The position numbers and the translations under genes were made by a program. 34,767 nt of DNA, from positions 1 through 34,767 of the forward strand of contig JAUCBJ010000991.1 in the NCBI GenBank assembly GCA_032718475.1, read 5' to 3'. Below are positions 12,001-23,100 of the stretch, one piece after another. The stretch's first letter is position 1; each line of letters opens with the position of its first letter. This DNA comes from Nemertoderma westbladi. Lineage: Eukaryota > Xenacoelomorpha > Nemertodermatida > Nemertodermatidae. A model generated the notes under the pieces. It ran no database searches. It saw only the letters and a list, made by a program, of their open reading frames with translations, and was not told the DNA's origin.

Positions 12001-13669
12001 AGGTTCAAGTAAAGAGATTCAATTTCCAAACTTAGACAAAGGATTGCATCCTTGGTTGAAAAGACTTCTGAGCAGTCAGCAAAGTCTTCGTGCCTCGATT
12101 CGGGATATTTGCTACATTCGCCGCATGGCACATTGGTATTGTTGGCGACAAAAGAATCCCAATACGACCGAGAAACCTCTTAGATTTTTTGGTCCATTAA
12201 CACTAGAAGAACTAAGGACCAGTTTACAAATGAGACTTCGCCTCTCACAAAGAATAGCAGATCCAGAACTTTTTTTGAAACATCAACATAATGACCCTAT
12301 CCCCCCTCAGCGTGTTGCCACAATCATGTCAAATGGGATTATTCGAGTTCAAACACGCCTAACAATGGCTCCAGTGTCCTATGACACTATACATCCTATC
12401 ATGTTGCGCGAACCACTCCTCTTGGAACAATTATTTCATGACACTCACCTTGAACTTAATCACTCAGGAAGAGACCATATCTTGAGTCATTTGAGACAAC
12501 ACTATTTTCTAGTTTCACCCTGGAAGTATCTACGGAATGTTATGCGCAATTGTCTTCACTGCCGGAGATACAACTCACCACTGATGAAGCAACAGATGGG
12601 AGATCTACCCAACGTTCGGATGGCGGCATATGAGCCAGCATTTACCAATTGTGGAGTGGATATGTTTGGCCCGATATTAGTTAAGCGTGCCAGAACTACT
12701 GTCAAACGATGGGGCTTATTGGCAGTATGTATGACTACAAGGGCGATCCATCTGGACGTTTTGTATCAAGCTAACATGGGTTCGTTTTTGTCCGCATTGT
12801 CCAGATTGATCGCACGGCGCGGACAACCACATCATATCACCTCTGATAATGGAGGAAACTTCGTAGCAGCCGAGAAAGAGCTTCGTAAGAATATCAATGA
12901 GTGGAATACGCAATCGCTACACGAGCTTCTTGATAATCATCAAATAAACCTCATAGACTGGTACTTTACTCCACCCCACGCTCCTTGGTATGGGGGAACT
13001 TATGAAAGGCTGGTACAGAGTGTCAAACAAGCTTTCTACAAACTGTTGCCCGAGGATGAGACTTAAACGTATTTGGATGATGAGGCGTTGCGCACATTGT
13101 TGGCTCAGATCGAATTAGTTTTGAACAACCGACCATTAACACGTATTTCGCAATCTTCTGAATCAGCTGAAGCTCTCACTCCAGCACATTTCCTCTTCTC
13201 TAAACCAGCCATTACGATACCAATATCCGAAATGGAGGATAATGATCTTCATTCCCGACGCACATGGAAAGTTCTTCAACTCCTGACTCAACGATTCTGG
13301 AACAATTGGTTGATTGACTATTTACCTTCTCAACGCCTAAGATCGAAGTGGTTTTGCCAACGACCAAATCTAAATATTGGTGATATCGTCTTAATTCATG
13401 ACCCTGTACGGCCACGGCGGGATTGGGTTACAGCTACTGTCTTAGAACCTAACTACAGTGGCGATGGCTTAGTCAGAAGCGCTAAGTTGAAGACGCAGAA
13501 TGGGAGTATTCTCGAAAGACCGATACAGAAATTATGCCTCCTTGAACAAGACTCAGGGAAGACAGGTATATATGGTCAATTTCAGCCTCTTCAACATAAT
13601 CAGCCGTGGATCCTTAGTAATATTACAACAAATACCCAACGGAAATCTGTTGACAAACATAAACCGTAA
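6038..13669 (+). pseudogene. Gag-pol polyprotein of BEL element 1, one in-frame stop
   Basis: The ATG at 6038 opens a frame that runs to a TAA at 13064-13066 and resumes in the same frame to the TAA ending at 13669, giving 2543 amino-acid codons. Visible domains in order: a Gln/Glu/Arg-rich coiled coil (~residues 190-330); DUF1759 gag (~710-860); CCHC-type knuckles (~975-1045, e.g. CIKCGDTHNLFKC); a DUF1758 aspartic protease with DTGS near 1124; RT with DIEAMF and the catalytic YMDD at 10868-10879; the Pao/A17 region (KMHKVFDPFGYVAP near 1710); RNase H (FVDACDNGMGA, YYWTDA, NPADLACRG); the integrase HHCC zinc domain (~2134-2180); and a DDE core with GVDMFGP, SDNGGNF and YERLV, all three acidic residues present. 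DUF5641 lies after the stop. The retained catalytic residues and single stop indicate a fairly young copy. Stop readthrough cannot be excluded. Confidence 0.9.
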
Positions 13670-14010
13670 ACGCCGTGTTAATAACTTTAATGATTCTACT
13701 TATTAACTGAAACTGTATACAGATAACCGATTAAATATAGCAAAGAATGTGTGTATTATAATTCGTTGTATGTTTAGTATGAATAGATCGTATGATGTTC
13801 ATATTTATCTGATCTAAGAAACTAGCGCATGAATTAGAACAAAATATGACATACATAGAGACATATAAACATAATTCCGGTAATAAATTTAAATTTATTT
13901 AAATTTATTGAGATTTGTTGAATTTATAGTTAACGATAAAATTTTTAATTAATGATCAACTTTCAAAAGTAATTCGAGAAAAATTTAATGACTTAATAAA
14001 ATACATTTTA
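13670..14010. other. 3' non-coding tail of BEL element 1
   Basis: AT-rich sequence between the pol stop and the polypurine tract, containing TAAATTTAAATTTATTTAAAT-like runs. No reading frame or accessory gene is seen here, unlike the corresponding place in the inner element at 22443-31960. Confidence 0.6.
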
Positions 14011-14029
14011 GACCGAAGGAGGGTCGGAG
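14011..14029 (+). promoter_or_regulatory. Putative polypurine tract of BEL element 1
   Basis: GACCGAAGGAGGGTCGGAG is followed at once by TGTTTAAAA, the expected TG start of a 3' LTR. In LTR retrotransposons such a tract primes plus-strand DNA synthesis. The call rests on composition and on its place downstream of pol. Confidence 0.55.
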
Positions 14030-14250
14030 TGTTTAAAAAATAAAAATAACATTTATTATAACTAAAACTGTTTGATTAATTAAAAAATAATTAATCTCTG
14101 AAGTTATTCTTCCTCTTGGTTTCAGTTTGGTGAATTTAAGTTATCACCAATTTGATTACTTTTACATTTTAAGAGGTAATCGCCTGATTGGATTGATTTT
14201 GATTATGAAACAGTGTGATACTATATAACATAATAATAATAAAGAAAAAC
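14030..14250 (+). repeat. Start of putative 3' LTR of BEL element 1
   Basis: The sequence begins TGTT just after the polypurine tract. It contains a perfect 9-bp hairpin at 14074-14096 (GATTAATTA/TAATTAATC around five A) and a 7-bp hairpin TTGGTGA/TCACCAA near 14128-14151. No second copy exists in the window to fix its length, so the right limit given is arbitrary. Identification is by position only. Confidence 0.4.
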
Positions 14251-15808
14251 CCAGGCTATCTCTATGGGTTTATTATTATTGGGGGGAATCGAACGGTGGG
14301 TGAGGGACTAATTGCCTTATCGCCAACGTTGGAATACTCCATTTGACTCCCCACGGCAACGGCTATTTACCTAGACTACGGAACCACAGACGTCCTGGGA
14401 CAAAGATGTTCGTTGGACCGATGCTAGACCTATATATACCTAGACGGATCGGATCTGCGTGACGTGATGGGCGACTCGTTATCTATCTTACCGGTGAACC
14501 AAATAATTATCTCAACCTTTCCTTGGAAATTGCCTGCAGACGGGAAAAACACCGGGTGAATGACCTTCAGGAGTCAGTCCCCGAAAACGGAGTCTATTAG
14601 AATTTCAGAAGTTTGATTAATTTGACGTTGAAATGTTTATATTGTTAATACTTGGTTTGTTGATAATTTCTTTGATATGATAACTTTACTTGCCGGTAAT
14701 ATAGTTTTATTCAGAAAGTCCATTATATTAATCATGTTATTATTCTAAGAATATATATTAAGTTATACATATAGTGCAATAGTGTTTACTGGATCAGCAT
14801 ATTCAGCAAACATTACCCAGAGAAACCTTGCCTAAATGGGAGCCAGCAAGTACTAAGTATTTCATTTCGAGTTAATCATACTCAATCGTAAATTTTTAGA
14901 AATTTTTGTTGTTGTTGTAATAACGGTGCAATAAGTAAATTAAATGCCTTTGTTAGTTTATTTTCCCTTATTGATAGTTAATTAATTTGAGTTCCAACTC
15001 AAAATATATACACCATATATACTTAACTACAACTACGTAAATAATTAATAATAGTCACAAATATAGTAGTTTACAACAATTATTAATAACGTATTGTGTT
15101 ACCAATATAATTATTTACGTGTGTCATAATGGTGAAGGGATTACGTGCAATTTGTTGTACCACCAGTTTCCTTTTTGTTTATAAATAATTTATAAATAAA
15201 TTCTTTAGGGAGCGGTATGACGTCACCTGGTGGCCTGTAAAATGACAAAATGACACTTCCGGTATCCATCAGATAGCAGACAGCAGAAGTGACAGGACAC
15301 GACTGCACTACTCCTGCAACACAGAGAGTAGCCTACCGATGTAGGCATACTGCAGTACTGCTAACTACTGACTGGGAGAATTCATAAAGTTCTTATGGGA
15401 TTTGTTCCCAATCCTACAATAACAGACAACATTACTCACCAGCGCCTAGAACAATCCACCGGGTCCGTCGTCCGTTCTCTATTATATCGTGGGTTACAAC
15501 TTATATTTCCGTCACTCTATTCCGCCGTGGGGAGGGGCTTCACTCGCGGTCAAGCGAGCAAGGTAACTTTGGCAATCAGGTAACTCTATTGGGTTTGGCA
15601 GTTTGGGTATTTATATTAAGGTGCAGGGAGAGCCTGGAGTCTGTTTGGGAGGTTTGGACATCCTTATAAAAGGAGCTCTAGAATTATCAGCCCAGTCAAG
15701 GCTTACACGTGGCCCAGGGGAAGAAATACTTGGAGTACCGCAACCGGCCCTCCTTATTTCCTTCCCGGCTATAGAATCTTCACAAAGGATTCTTTTAGCC
15801 AACGTGAT
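14251..15808. other. Non-coding DNA with an unassigned TATA-bearing segment
   Basis: No credible gene. Part of 14251-15200 may belong to the 3' LTR of element 1. The segment about 15230-15808 is less AT-rich and carries a good TATA box, TATAAAAG at 15665-15672, and a 6-bp hairpin near 15771-15791. It abuts the truncated integrase of the outer element at about 15808. It may be an LTR or promoter fragment of another element, but no second copy is present to test this. Confidence 0.5.
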
Positions 15809-18800
15809 ACTACTACTCTTGCTAGCCTCCGCTGATTGTTGATGATTGTGTTGTCCGTGATCATCACCAAATCACCTTTCTTTAAATCTCTAGTGGTATT
15901 TCTCCACTTGCTCCTCCTATGTAATGTGGGTAGGTATTCCTCGATCCACCTCCTCCAGTACTCTGCGCTTATCGCCATAGCGACTTTCCAACTCTGTCGG
16001 GAGTGTATGTCATCTGGGTCTACACCCCGCATGTCGATGGTCGCCAGCCTTTCCATCAGAAAATGGCTGGGTGTTAGCACGTCTAGTGATTCTGGGTCGT
16101 CATTTTCTGGATACAGCGGTCTGCTATTGATGATACCCTCGCACTTAGCTAGCACCATCCTTAGTATATCCTCTGTCACCATGTGGGTGTTCATCAACTT
16201 CGTCATTAGACGCTTGGAACTACCCACAAGTCTCTCGATGCATCCTGAAGTATGCGGAGCATACGGCGTCCTCCTTTCCCACTTCACCTGTCGTCTCCTC
16301 ATGGCTGCCCTGACTTCCTCTCCCTCCAGGATGTCCAAGGCCTCTGCCAGCTCGTTCTCCGCCCCCACAAAGTTGGTTCCATTATTGGAGTATATTACTG
16401 CGATCGTCCCACCTTTGCGGTCTCTGAACCTCTCTAGGGCATTGATGAATGCCAATGCGGTTGCGTCTTGGGCGAGTTCTATTCCTACCACCCTCGTGTA
16501 GTTACATACGAAGATGATGCTGTAGCGTTTCTCCGTGTGTCGCATCACCTTGATCTTTATCGGCCCGAACATATCTACACCACAGTGCGTGAATGGCGGG
16601 TCGTGCTGTCTCACCCTGCTGGCCGGTAATGGCGCCATCTCCTGTATGGCCCGTTCTTTTCTCGTCCGTCAGCAGGTCTGGCACTGCCCCACTACCGCCT
16701 TCACCTTCTTTCTTAGCTGTGTGATCCAGAAGGTCCTCCGTATCTCCGTGAGGGTCTGGTTGGTGCCCCCGTGCAATATCGACTTGTGGGAGTCCCAAAT
16801 GATCTGGTGGACTATCGGCGATCTGTTTGGGATGATAATGGGTTTTGGTGGGATGATGAGGCTGTTGATATTTAGCACTCTAGAGTTCATTACTAGAATC
16901 CCATCATCATTGAGTTGTGGCGACAGCGTGATGAGTTCGCTGTCCCGACGAAGATGTTGTTATTTGCTGACGCGCTCCACATCATCGCCGTAGTTCTTTC
17001 TCTGTTCGTACCGTATCACGGCCTTAGCCGCTCCCTCCAGATCGATGTTTGTTTTCCTCTTGGCATCCTTGCCAACTCCCTTGAGGAAATCCCCAAAGGC
17101 CCTCCAGTACGCTACCAACTTCTTGGTCTTGTACCAGCTTGAGCTGTAGCTGAGTAGCTTATCCGTCGGGTTGTCGTACGGTTCTTCTAATTTTGGTTGC
17201 ACCCCCCTGATTTCCCTCACCATTTGACTATATATCTCTTCACCTTCTGAGTCTTCTCCCTCTTCCCCTGGTGCTACTTCCTCTGAGCCCGGGTCCACCT
17301 TCTTCATTGGTGGCCAGGCCAACCTATCATTCAGGAAGTGTGGCCCGTGCTGCCACAACACTTCCTTCTTTAAGAAAGTGTGGCATGCCACGCCCCTCGA
17401 TAACAAGTCTGCTGGGTTCTTATCCGTTGGGCAGTAGTGCCACCTTTCCAAGTCTGTCGTCGCCATTATTTTGTCCACCCTATTTGCGATAAATATAGGG
17501 TATCTCGTCCTCTCATTGTGCAGCCAACCAAGCACTACCATGGAGTCCGTCCAGTAGTGTGTTTCCACTATGTTGGGAATAGTGTCCATCAAGTAGGCTG
17601 TGGCCCTTACTCCTAGTCTTGCAGCTGTCAACTCGAGTTTCGGGACTGATGCTGAATCTGGCGGCATCGACTTTGCTTTGCTGAATGCAAGTCTGGGCTT
17701 ATGAGCCCCCTTTCGTTGTACTAGGTAGAGTGCCACTCCGTACGCTTCCAACGATGCATCGGAGAACATGTGTAGATCCAAATTCGTCATGTCCCCATCT
17801 GGGAAATACACGCGTGGCATGCTGTATGTCCCCATCTGTTCTAAACTCTCCGTCCACTTACTCCACTGCTTGCTGATCTCTTCCGGAACCTCTGTATCCC
17901 ATTCGTCCTTTAATTTATATACTTTCTTAAGTATATGTTTCCCCGTGACTAACAGTGGGGATGCTAGGCCTAGGGGATCGTATATCCTTGCTATGTACGA
18001 TACATAGCCCCTCTTTGTGTGGATGTCCGCGCCCTCCTGGCTCAGTTGATACTTGAACTCATCTGTCTCCCGGTTCCACACGATCCCCATGGCCTTCTGC
18101 TGAGACTCCACTCTCTTGTTTGCCATGTCCTGTCACTTGGCTGTTGTATGGTTATCCATGGTCGACTCCGGTCGTCTGCCCTCTATGGCTTTCATAAACC
18201 CCTCTGAGCTGGATTGGAACTTGGTCAGGTTAAACCCGGATCCCTTCAGGATGTCGCGAACCTCGCGCCCTGTATCCAGTAGTTCTTTAACCGTGTTTCC
18301 AGACTCCATTCCATCGTCTACATAGAAGCCGCGTCGAATCATATCGACCGCTTTGGCTCTATACTTCCCTTCTTTCCCCTCTGCTGTATCTCTTACAGCC
18401 ACAGTCATTGTAAATGAGGACGACTTCGCCCCCATGTTCTGCACCACCATCTTGTACATTGGTATTGTCGACGGTTCCTCATCGCCGTTGTACCATAGGA
18501 AGCGCTGGCTGTCACTATCCTCCTCTGTCACCTCTGTCACATGGACTTGGTTGAACATGCCTTCAATATCGCAGGTAAAGGTGTGTCTCCCATTTCTAAA
18601 TCTCAGTAGGACCTCGATTCCCGAGTTATAGATATTTGGGCCCTCCAGCAGATAGTCGTTTAGGCACTTGCCGTTGGTTTTAGCCGATGCGTCAACTACC
18701 ATCCACAATTTACCTTTCTTTGGATCTTGAGCCACGTGAAGTGGCAGGTAGTATGTCCTGTCCGTGTCCGGTTCGTCGACCGGCAATTCCACGGCCCATC

Positions 18801-20121
18801 CTTTCTCGAGGTACTTCCTTATCGTCTTGTGGATGTACTCATCCTTCTCGGGGCTCTGCTCTATCGACTCCTTCACACTTTGTATAGCTTGTTTATCCTC
18901 TACCAAGGTTCCGACCCCGGTCTCCTTTAGTCCCTCAAAGTCCTGTCTGAGCAGTCTCCTGAGCTGCTCCTCCACTCCTTCATCTTCCATCTCCATCATA
19001 GTTCCCGCAAACATGCACCCTGATGTCTCCGACATCCTAAACGGAATCTTGGTTTTAATTGGGCCGCTTAGCGTCCACCCGAATGGTGTTAAAATTGCCA
19101 TCGGGTCACGCTGCCTGTCTTCGCCGAAGACCGTCTGCATTCTCTCGTGGGCCGTCGGGCAGTCCATTCCCACTATGATGGATACTTTCCTAATGTCCAC
19201 CTCTGGTATCGAGAAATCGATGCTGTCCAGGAATCTGTATTGCTCGACCTCGATGTTGGTTGGTCGCCTGGCGTTGATATTGATCGATTCTATTGCCTGG
19301 ATGGGGTCGATGGTCGTCCAATAGTCGCATCCCGGTGCTATCGCAGCTATCTCGCACCGTCCCGTCCTCATCTCTAGGACATCATCTTTGCTGGAGATGG
19401 TTGTTACCGCCATCCTACTTGGCCTCGTCTTTAGTCCTATTTCTTCAGCCACCCAATTCTCCATCAATGTGAAGGCTGCTCCACTGTCGACCAGCATCAG
19501 CGTGGTTACTGAACGACCGCCTTCTCCGATCACCCTCACTGGTACTACCCCGAGTAGTACCGTTCCTCTTTTCTTCGCCCCTACGGTGCTTGTTGCCATT
19601 GTCTGTCCTTTGCCTTGACCGAACTTAATTGGTGTTTCTTTGCACTGATCAGCTTTGTGTCTGCCCGCCACACATCGATGACAGATTCCACTCTTCCTTG
19701 CATATTCTACCTGATCTTGTTTGGGCAACGCTTGCCAATATTTGCAGTTCATGGTCTGATGAAGTGCGTTCGAATGCAATTGGCATTTGTTGTTTGGATT
19801 ATAGCCATCCCTATACAGTGCGCTGCGTATCGCACTTACGTTCGTACCTAGTTCCCTACTGTTCTTATTTTTTGGGTTCGGCCTACTGGGCGTGTTGGGG
19901 TTGTGTTTGTTTGTGTTGTTATTTTGCCCCTGTCCACTCCATGATATGGCCCTACCCCCGGCTACATGTGGACTAGCAGTCCCCTGCGTCGCCGCGTATG
20001 GCAGCGATTGTCTAAGCTTTGGCAATGCGTTTGCCATGATGTGTTCTGGTTTTTGCCTGTTATATTCAGTCTTTGGCCCCTTCCCCAGACTATCCTCGCT
20101 ATAGACTGGGTCCGTGATCAA
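15769..20121 (-). pseudogene. Pol polyprotein of outer BEL element, three in-frame stops, 3' truncated
   Basis: One frame runs from 20121 to 15769. It is interrupted by TGA at 18135-18133 (GGA in the sister copy), TAA at 16962-16960 and TGA at 16671-16669 (CGA in the sister). Domains in order: a CCHC knuckle (CHRCVAGRHKADQC, ~19680); an aspartic protease with DSGA (~19490); RT with DIEGMF (~18560) and an intact YVDD at 18324-18313; Pao/A17 (YDPLGLASPL, ~17970); RNase H (SDASLEAYGVA, ~17750; YWTDSMVVL; NPADLLSRG, ~17400); the integrase HHCC zinc domain (16890-16669); and a DDE core where GVDMFG and CIERLV are present but the middle Asp is Asn (YSNNGTNF, codon 16386-16384). A DUF5641 start follows. 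Homology to the sister ends after residues RLARVV at about 15808, and the last ~13 codons read foreign sequence. Confidence 0.9.
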
Positions 20122-20668
20122 CTCGTGCTTCGTAGTTGAGGAAGTTCGACATTTCCTCTAGGCCCGGTTCCGCACCCTTCTTCTCCCGGGTGGAGAAGGC
20201 GATCTTCCTCCATTTGTTGCGCAGCCAGATCGGCAGTGCCTGCGCTATCGTGGTGATATTATTAGATGCGTTGAGTTCGTATGGCGCGTCTAGTGTTTTC
20301 AGCACGATTAACGCCTTCTCGACTTTGTTCGCAAACATCTTTATGCTAACGGGGTTATCCTGTAGGCCACCCGATGTTATACCCCTCAGGGTCTGCCGGA
20401 TGATCTTGGCCGGGTGCCCGTATTCCCTGTCTAGGGCCCGCCATGCAGTCGTGAAGCCACCCTCGATGCCCTGATACTGCCTCACGATGTCGTACGCTGG
20501 GCCTCCTGTATATACCTGTAGATATTTTAGGCACTCTGCCTGCGTCAGGTTCTTAGTTAATATCTCGTTGCTGTACATGCGCCGAAATTGCAGGTATTCT
20601 TCCGGCCTACTTCCGTCGAATTTAAATGGCTCTACGGGTGGTAGCTCGATTCTGGTCTTGAGCTGCAT
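20099..20668 (-). pseudogene. Gag DUF1759 domain of outer BEL element
   Basis: This is a 189-codon open stretch with the typical DUF1759 opening (FKFDGSRPEEYLQFRRMY) and the pattern of helices ending in NFLNYEARVD. It matches in layout the DUF1759 part of element 1. Coding-like sequence continues upstream in another frame (residues NPLEAQAMGMATLIDAAQ near 20650-20700), so the first residues of the open stretch are not the real start. At its end, around 20121-20099, the frame must change to enter pol. One surplus base near GTTGATCACGG would explain it. It could be a programmed shift, but the many other frame breaks in this gag make simple damage more likely. Confidence 0.8.
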
Positions 20669-21125
20669 CGATTAGTGTAGCCATTCCCATCGCCTGTGCT
20701 TCCAATGGGTTCGAAGGATGCTGTACAGATTCTCCCGTTGGGTGCGGCCCGCCCGTCCGGCCTGTTGCCTTCCGTTGCGTCGGATATACCATTGGGGGTA
20801 ACGGCCCCCTCCATATTTCCGTGTCGCAAGATCTGTTCTCGTCCAGGGGGTTCGATGTTCTTATTTCTGTTTGAGTGTATTGTTGATATTGTAATGGGGG
20901 AATGTCACCCTGCCCCCCCCCCCCCCCCCCCCCCCACCGGTGGTATGTTTGGTACTGGGGTTGATGTTAATATATTGGGGCCCATACACCTATCCGCAAT
21001 AACTCTCCCCTCCCCTGGATATATGTTATGTCCCTGCATGTTATAGTCATACTGCTGTGCTGGTACCGGTATAGGCCTATCCACTTCTGGCCTACCTACC
21101 GGTATATACTCCGCGACTTCCGGGT
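20669..21125 (-). pseudogene. Gag linker of outer BEL element with a 23-base C tract
   Basis: This stretch joins the Arg-rich gag segment to DUF1759. It is low-complexity and changes frame. It contains an uninterrupted run of 23 C (plus strand) at 20913-20935, which is poly-G in the sense strand. Near 20650-20700 it reads as gag-like protein in a frame different from both neighbours. Palindromes GGTACCGGTA and TACCGGTA occur near 21062 and 21095. Confidence 0.5.
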
Positions 21126-21698
21126 CTAATCCGTCGTCCGCGCTACCCTATCGCCTACACTATCTCTCCCAGCATGGCCTATAGTATGTGCAGTAAGGCC
21201 TACAGTATGTCCTGCAGTCTGTATGTGTCCCTCTGGACCGAAGTTTAACCTTCTCGAATAATCCAAGAAGTCCTCCCCGCGACTACCGTACCCTCGATCG
21301 GCAGCTATATCCCGTCGGGAAGTTTCTCTTCGATCCCCTCTCCTATTCTCGTCCTCGTACCGGTACGCCCTGTACCCCTCTCTCGGCGTATAGTACACCT
21401 CGCCAGGTTGCGTCTCTCCGGGGCGATGGCAATCTCCCGGAGTTCGACCCCACTGACTCTCCAACTCCATCTCTACTACCGACGGCTCGCTATCCGTCCT
21501 CGCTCTCCGGTCGCTCGTAACGACGCTTCTTCTACTCTCTTCTCTTCTTCTCTCTTCAGTGTAGCGTCCCCGCTCGTGAGATCTCTCGTCGACCTCCCGG
21601 TTAAACTCCACTGTTCTTCTTCCCTCTTCTGACTGGGCTCGACGTCTCATCGCTCGCCCGCTCGCGACGCCAACCTCCCTCTCTCTAGCCGGTCGCAC
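21126..21698 (-). pseudogene. Arg/Glu-rich gag segment of outer BEL element
   Basis: About 190 codons rich in Arg, Glu, Ser and Asp, for example RRRAQSEEGRR and EERRREESRRS, with no known domain. It lies between the Asn-rich segment and DUF1759 and is in a different frame from both. The composition suits a disordered nucleic-acid-binding part of Gag. The start shown is only the limit of the open stretch; the gene enters from upstream. Confidence 0.6.
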
Positions 21699-21757
21699 GC
21701 CGCTGGGGATATTCGTAATCCCCCTACTATTCTCCGTCGCCGGGTGCTGCGGTTCAC

Positions 21758-22442
21758 CTAATTCGCCCTGCGCATTATCCGCCGACGCCTGTGGGACACT
21801 CTCTGCCCCCCCCCCCTCTCGCCGCTAATCTCTCGTTGTGGGGCTCCTGTAGCCCCCCCCCCCCCCCCCCCCCCCACTCGCCACCTATCTACTTCACTAT
21901 CTCTCACTTCGCCTCTACGCCCCTCTCTAGTCGACGCACTATCTCTACTGCGGCTGGGTCTATTCACCCCCGCCTCTCCCTCTATCACTGCGTGGCCTGG
22001 CAGGCTCCCGTTGGGGTCTCTCACCCCAGCTACTCCCTGCGTATTAACTATGTGGCCTTCCAGGCCCCTGCTGGTCGGACCACCTACATCTGCCACGTTT
22101 ATATTAATAGCACCATTATTAACATTATTAACAAAATTATTCGGATTATTTGAATTATTCTGTACCGAGTTTGGATTATTATTTAAATTATTTTGTATAT
22201 TTAGATTAGAATCGGGAATATTTTGCTCGTTTGAATTAAAATTATTATTTAGATTATTTTGCGTATTTAAATTTAAATTATTCGAATTACTTTGTGTATT
22301 TGAATTATTTTCTATATTTGGGTTTAGATTATTATTTAAATTATTTGGATTATTATGTGCATTTAAATTAGGAATACTCGGATTTAAATTATTATTATCG
22401 GGCAAAATATTATTTCCTGGAATAAAAGTTTGATTAGGGTTG
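21758..22442 (-). pseudogene. Asn-rich gag segment of outer BEL element, left side of insertion
   Basis: Starting at the target duplication (22442-22438), the sense strand reads a very Asn-rich chain (NNLNPSIPNLNAHNNPNN and similar for ~100 residues). This is followed by a Gly/Arg/Glu-rich part with glycine runs encoded by poly-G tracts (plus-strand C runs of 11 at 21806-21816 and 23 at 21853-21875). It continues the gag that stops at 31961 on the other side of the inner element, but the frames do not match directly: joining through GGTTG needs one frame change near the junction. It ends at a stop near 21758, with a frame different from the Arg-rich part that follows. Confidence 0.65.
22438..22442. 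repeat. Left target-site duplication of inner element (GGTTG)
   Basis: GGTTG lies immediately before the LTR start TGTGAG at 22443 and matches the five bases after the right LTR at 31961-31965. Confidence 0.95.
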
Positions 22443-23023
22443 TGTGAGGGGATTCAATTCCGCTCCACCAACCCCATAAAGTTGGGAAGTGGCGTTTTAA
22501 GCAATATTGGGGAGTACGAGGTTGATTAGAATCAACCTCATATCACCCCCAATAAAGGGGGACAACACACAGCCCCAAAGAGCCACACACAAAAGAGGTT
22601 ATAGGTCAAACCTCTTGGAGAGGGAAAGTGACAGCAGTGGGGGGAAACACTCCCACAGAGGTGGGAGCCGAGAATTAGGTTATTGGCCAATAGGGGACAA
22701 GGAAAATGCATCCGCTAAGTAACAAAGCCACAAGTAGAGTAGAGGTGAATATATTTTACCAGTTAGTGTTTGTATCCTATTCAGTTATCTCAGTCACGTA
22801 GGACAGTACGGTGACACTTTAGTACGGTCACCGCCGTCACCAACATTTATATTATCAATTTACCGGTACAACATCCAAGTTATCTCATGCTATCATATTC
22901 TATATTGTATACTATATTTCGACCCTATTAATAATACTGGAACGACAACAACAAACTCTTTTCACAACCTTGCGGCGATGCGTAACTAAAATCAACTGGT
23001 CGGGATCCTCTGATCCCGTCACA
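22443..23023 (+). repeat. 5' LTR of inner element (581 bp)
   Basis: It begins TGTGAGGGGATTC and ends GATCCCGTCACA. Relative to the 3' LTR it carries extra blocks near 22680-22735 and 22797-22810. Hairpins visible: near 22514-22541 (two arms around GATTAGAATC, one mismatch), CCCCC-AATAAA-GGGGG at 22546-22561, CTCCCAC-AGAG-GTGGGAG, and CGGGATC-CTCT-GATCCCG just before the end. As the 5' LTR it should hold the promoter; an AT-rich GAATATATTTTACC stretch near 22748 is a weak candidate. Confidence 0.93.
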
Positions 23024-23100
23024 GTACTAAAGTCACCTATTACGAAGCATAGACAACTGCCAGAACTGTGACTGCCAGCCACCAGGAAGAAAGTTAAAGA
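23024..23100 (+). other. Leader of inner element
   Basis: Seventy-seven bases between the LTR end and the gag ATG at 23101. The motif ACTGTGACTGCC is shared with the leader of the outer copy (near 33450-33430, minus strand). No clear tRNA-complementary primer-binding site starting TGG was found in either leader. Confidence 0.6.

Larger units (their letters stand above)
6038..14029 (+). mobile_element. BEL/Pao LTR retrotransposon 1 (coding body to polypurine tract)
   Basis: This span covers the gag-pol frame and its 3' non-coding tail up to the polypurine tract, where a 3' LTR seems to begin at 14030. The single long frame and the domain order are diagnostic of BEL/Pao. No 5' LTR or primer-binding site was found upstream and the outer end of the 3' LTR is not resolved, so the true limits are wider than given. 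Its proteins are clearly different from those of the family at 15808-34055, so this is a separate lineage. Confidence 0.85.

Noticed and set aside
14279-14300. TGGGGGGAATCGAACGG as a primer-binding site or tRNA-like B box
   Set aside because: The T-loop complement lies about four bases too close to the TGG for a standard tRNA 3' end, and no cloverleaf can be folded on either strand.
15836-16501. Plus-strand 221-codon open frame over the integrase
   Set aside because: It is the antisense of the minus-strand integrase, whose conserved motifs are clear.
20099-20121. Gag-pol overlap of the outer element as a programmed frameshift
   Set aside because: The overlap is short, no slippery heptamer is evident, and the same gag has several other frame breaks. 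One surplus base explains it.
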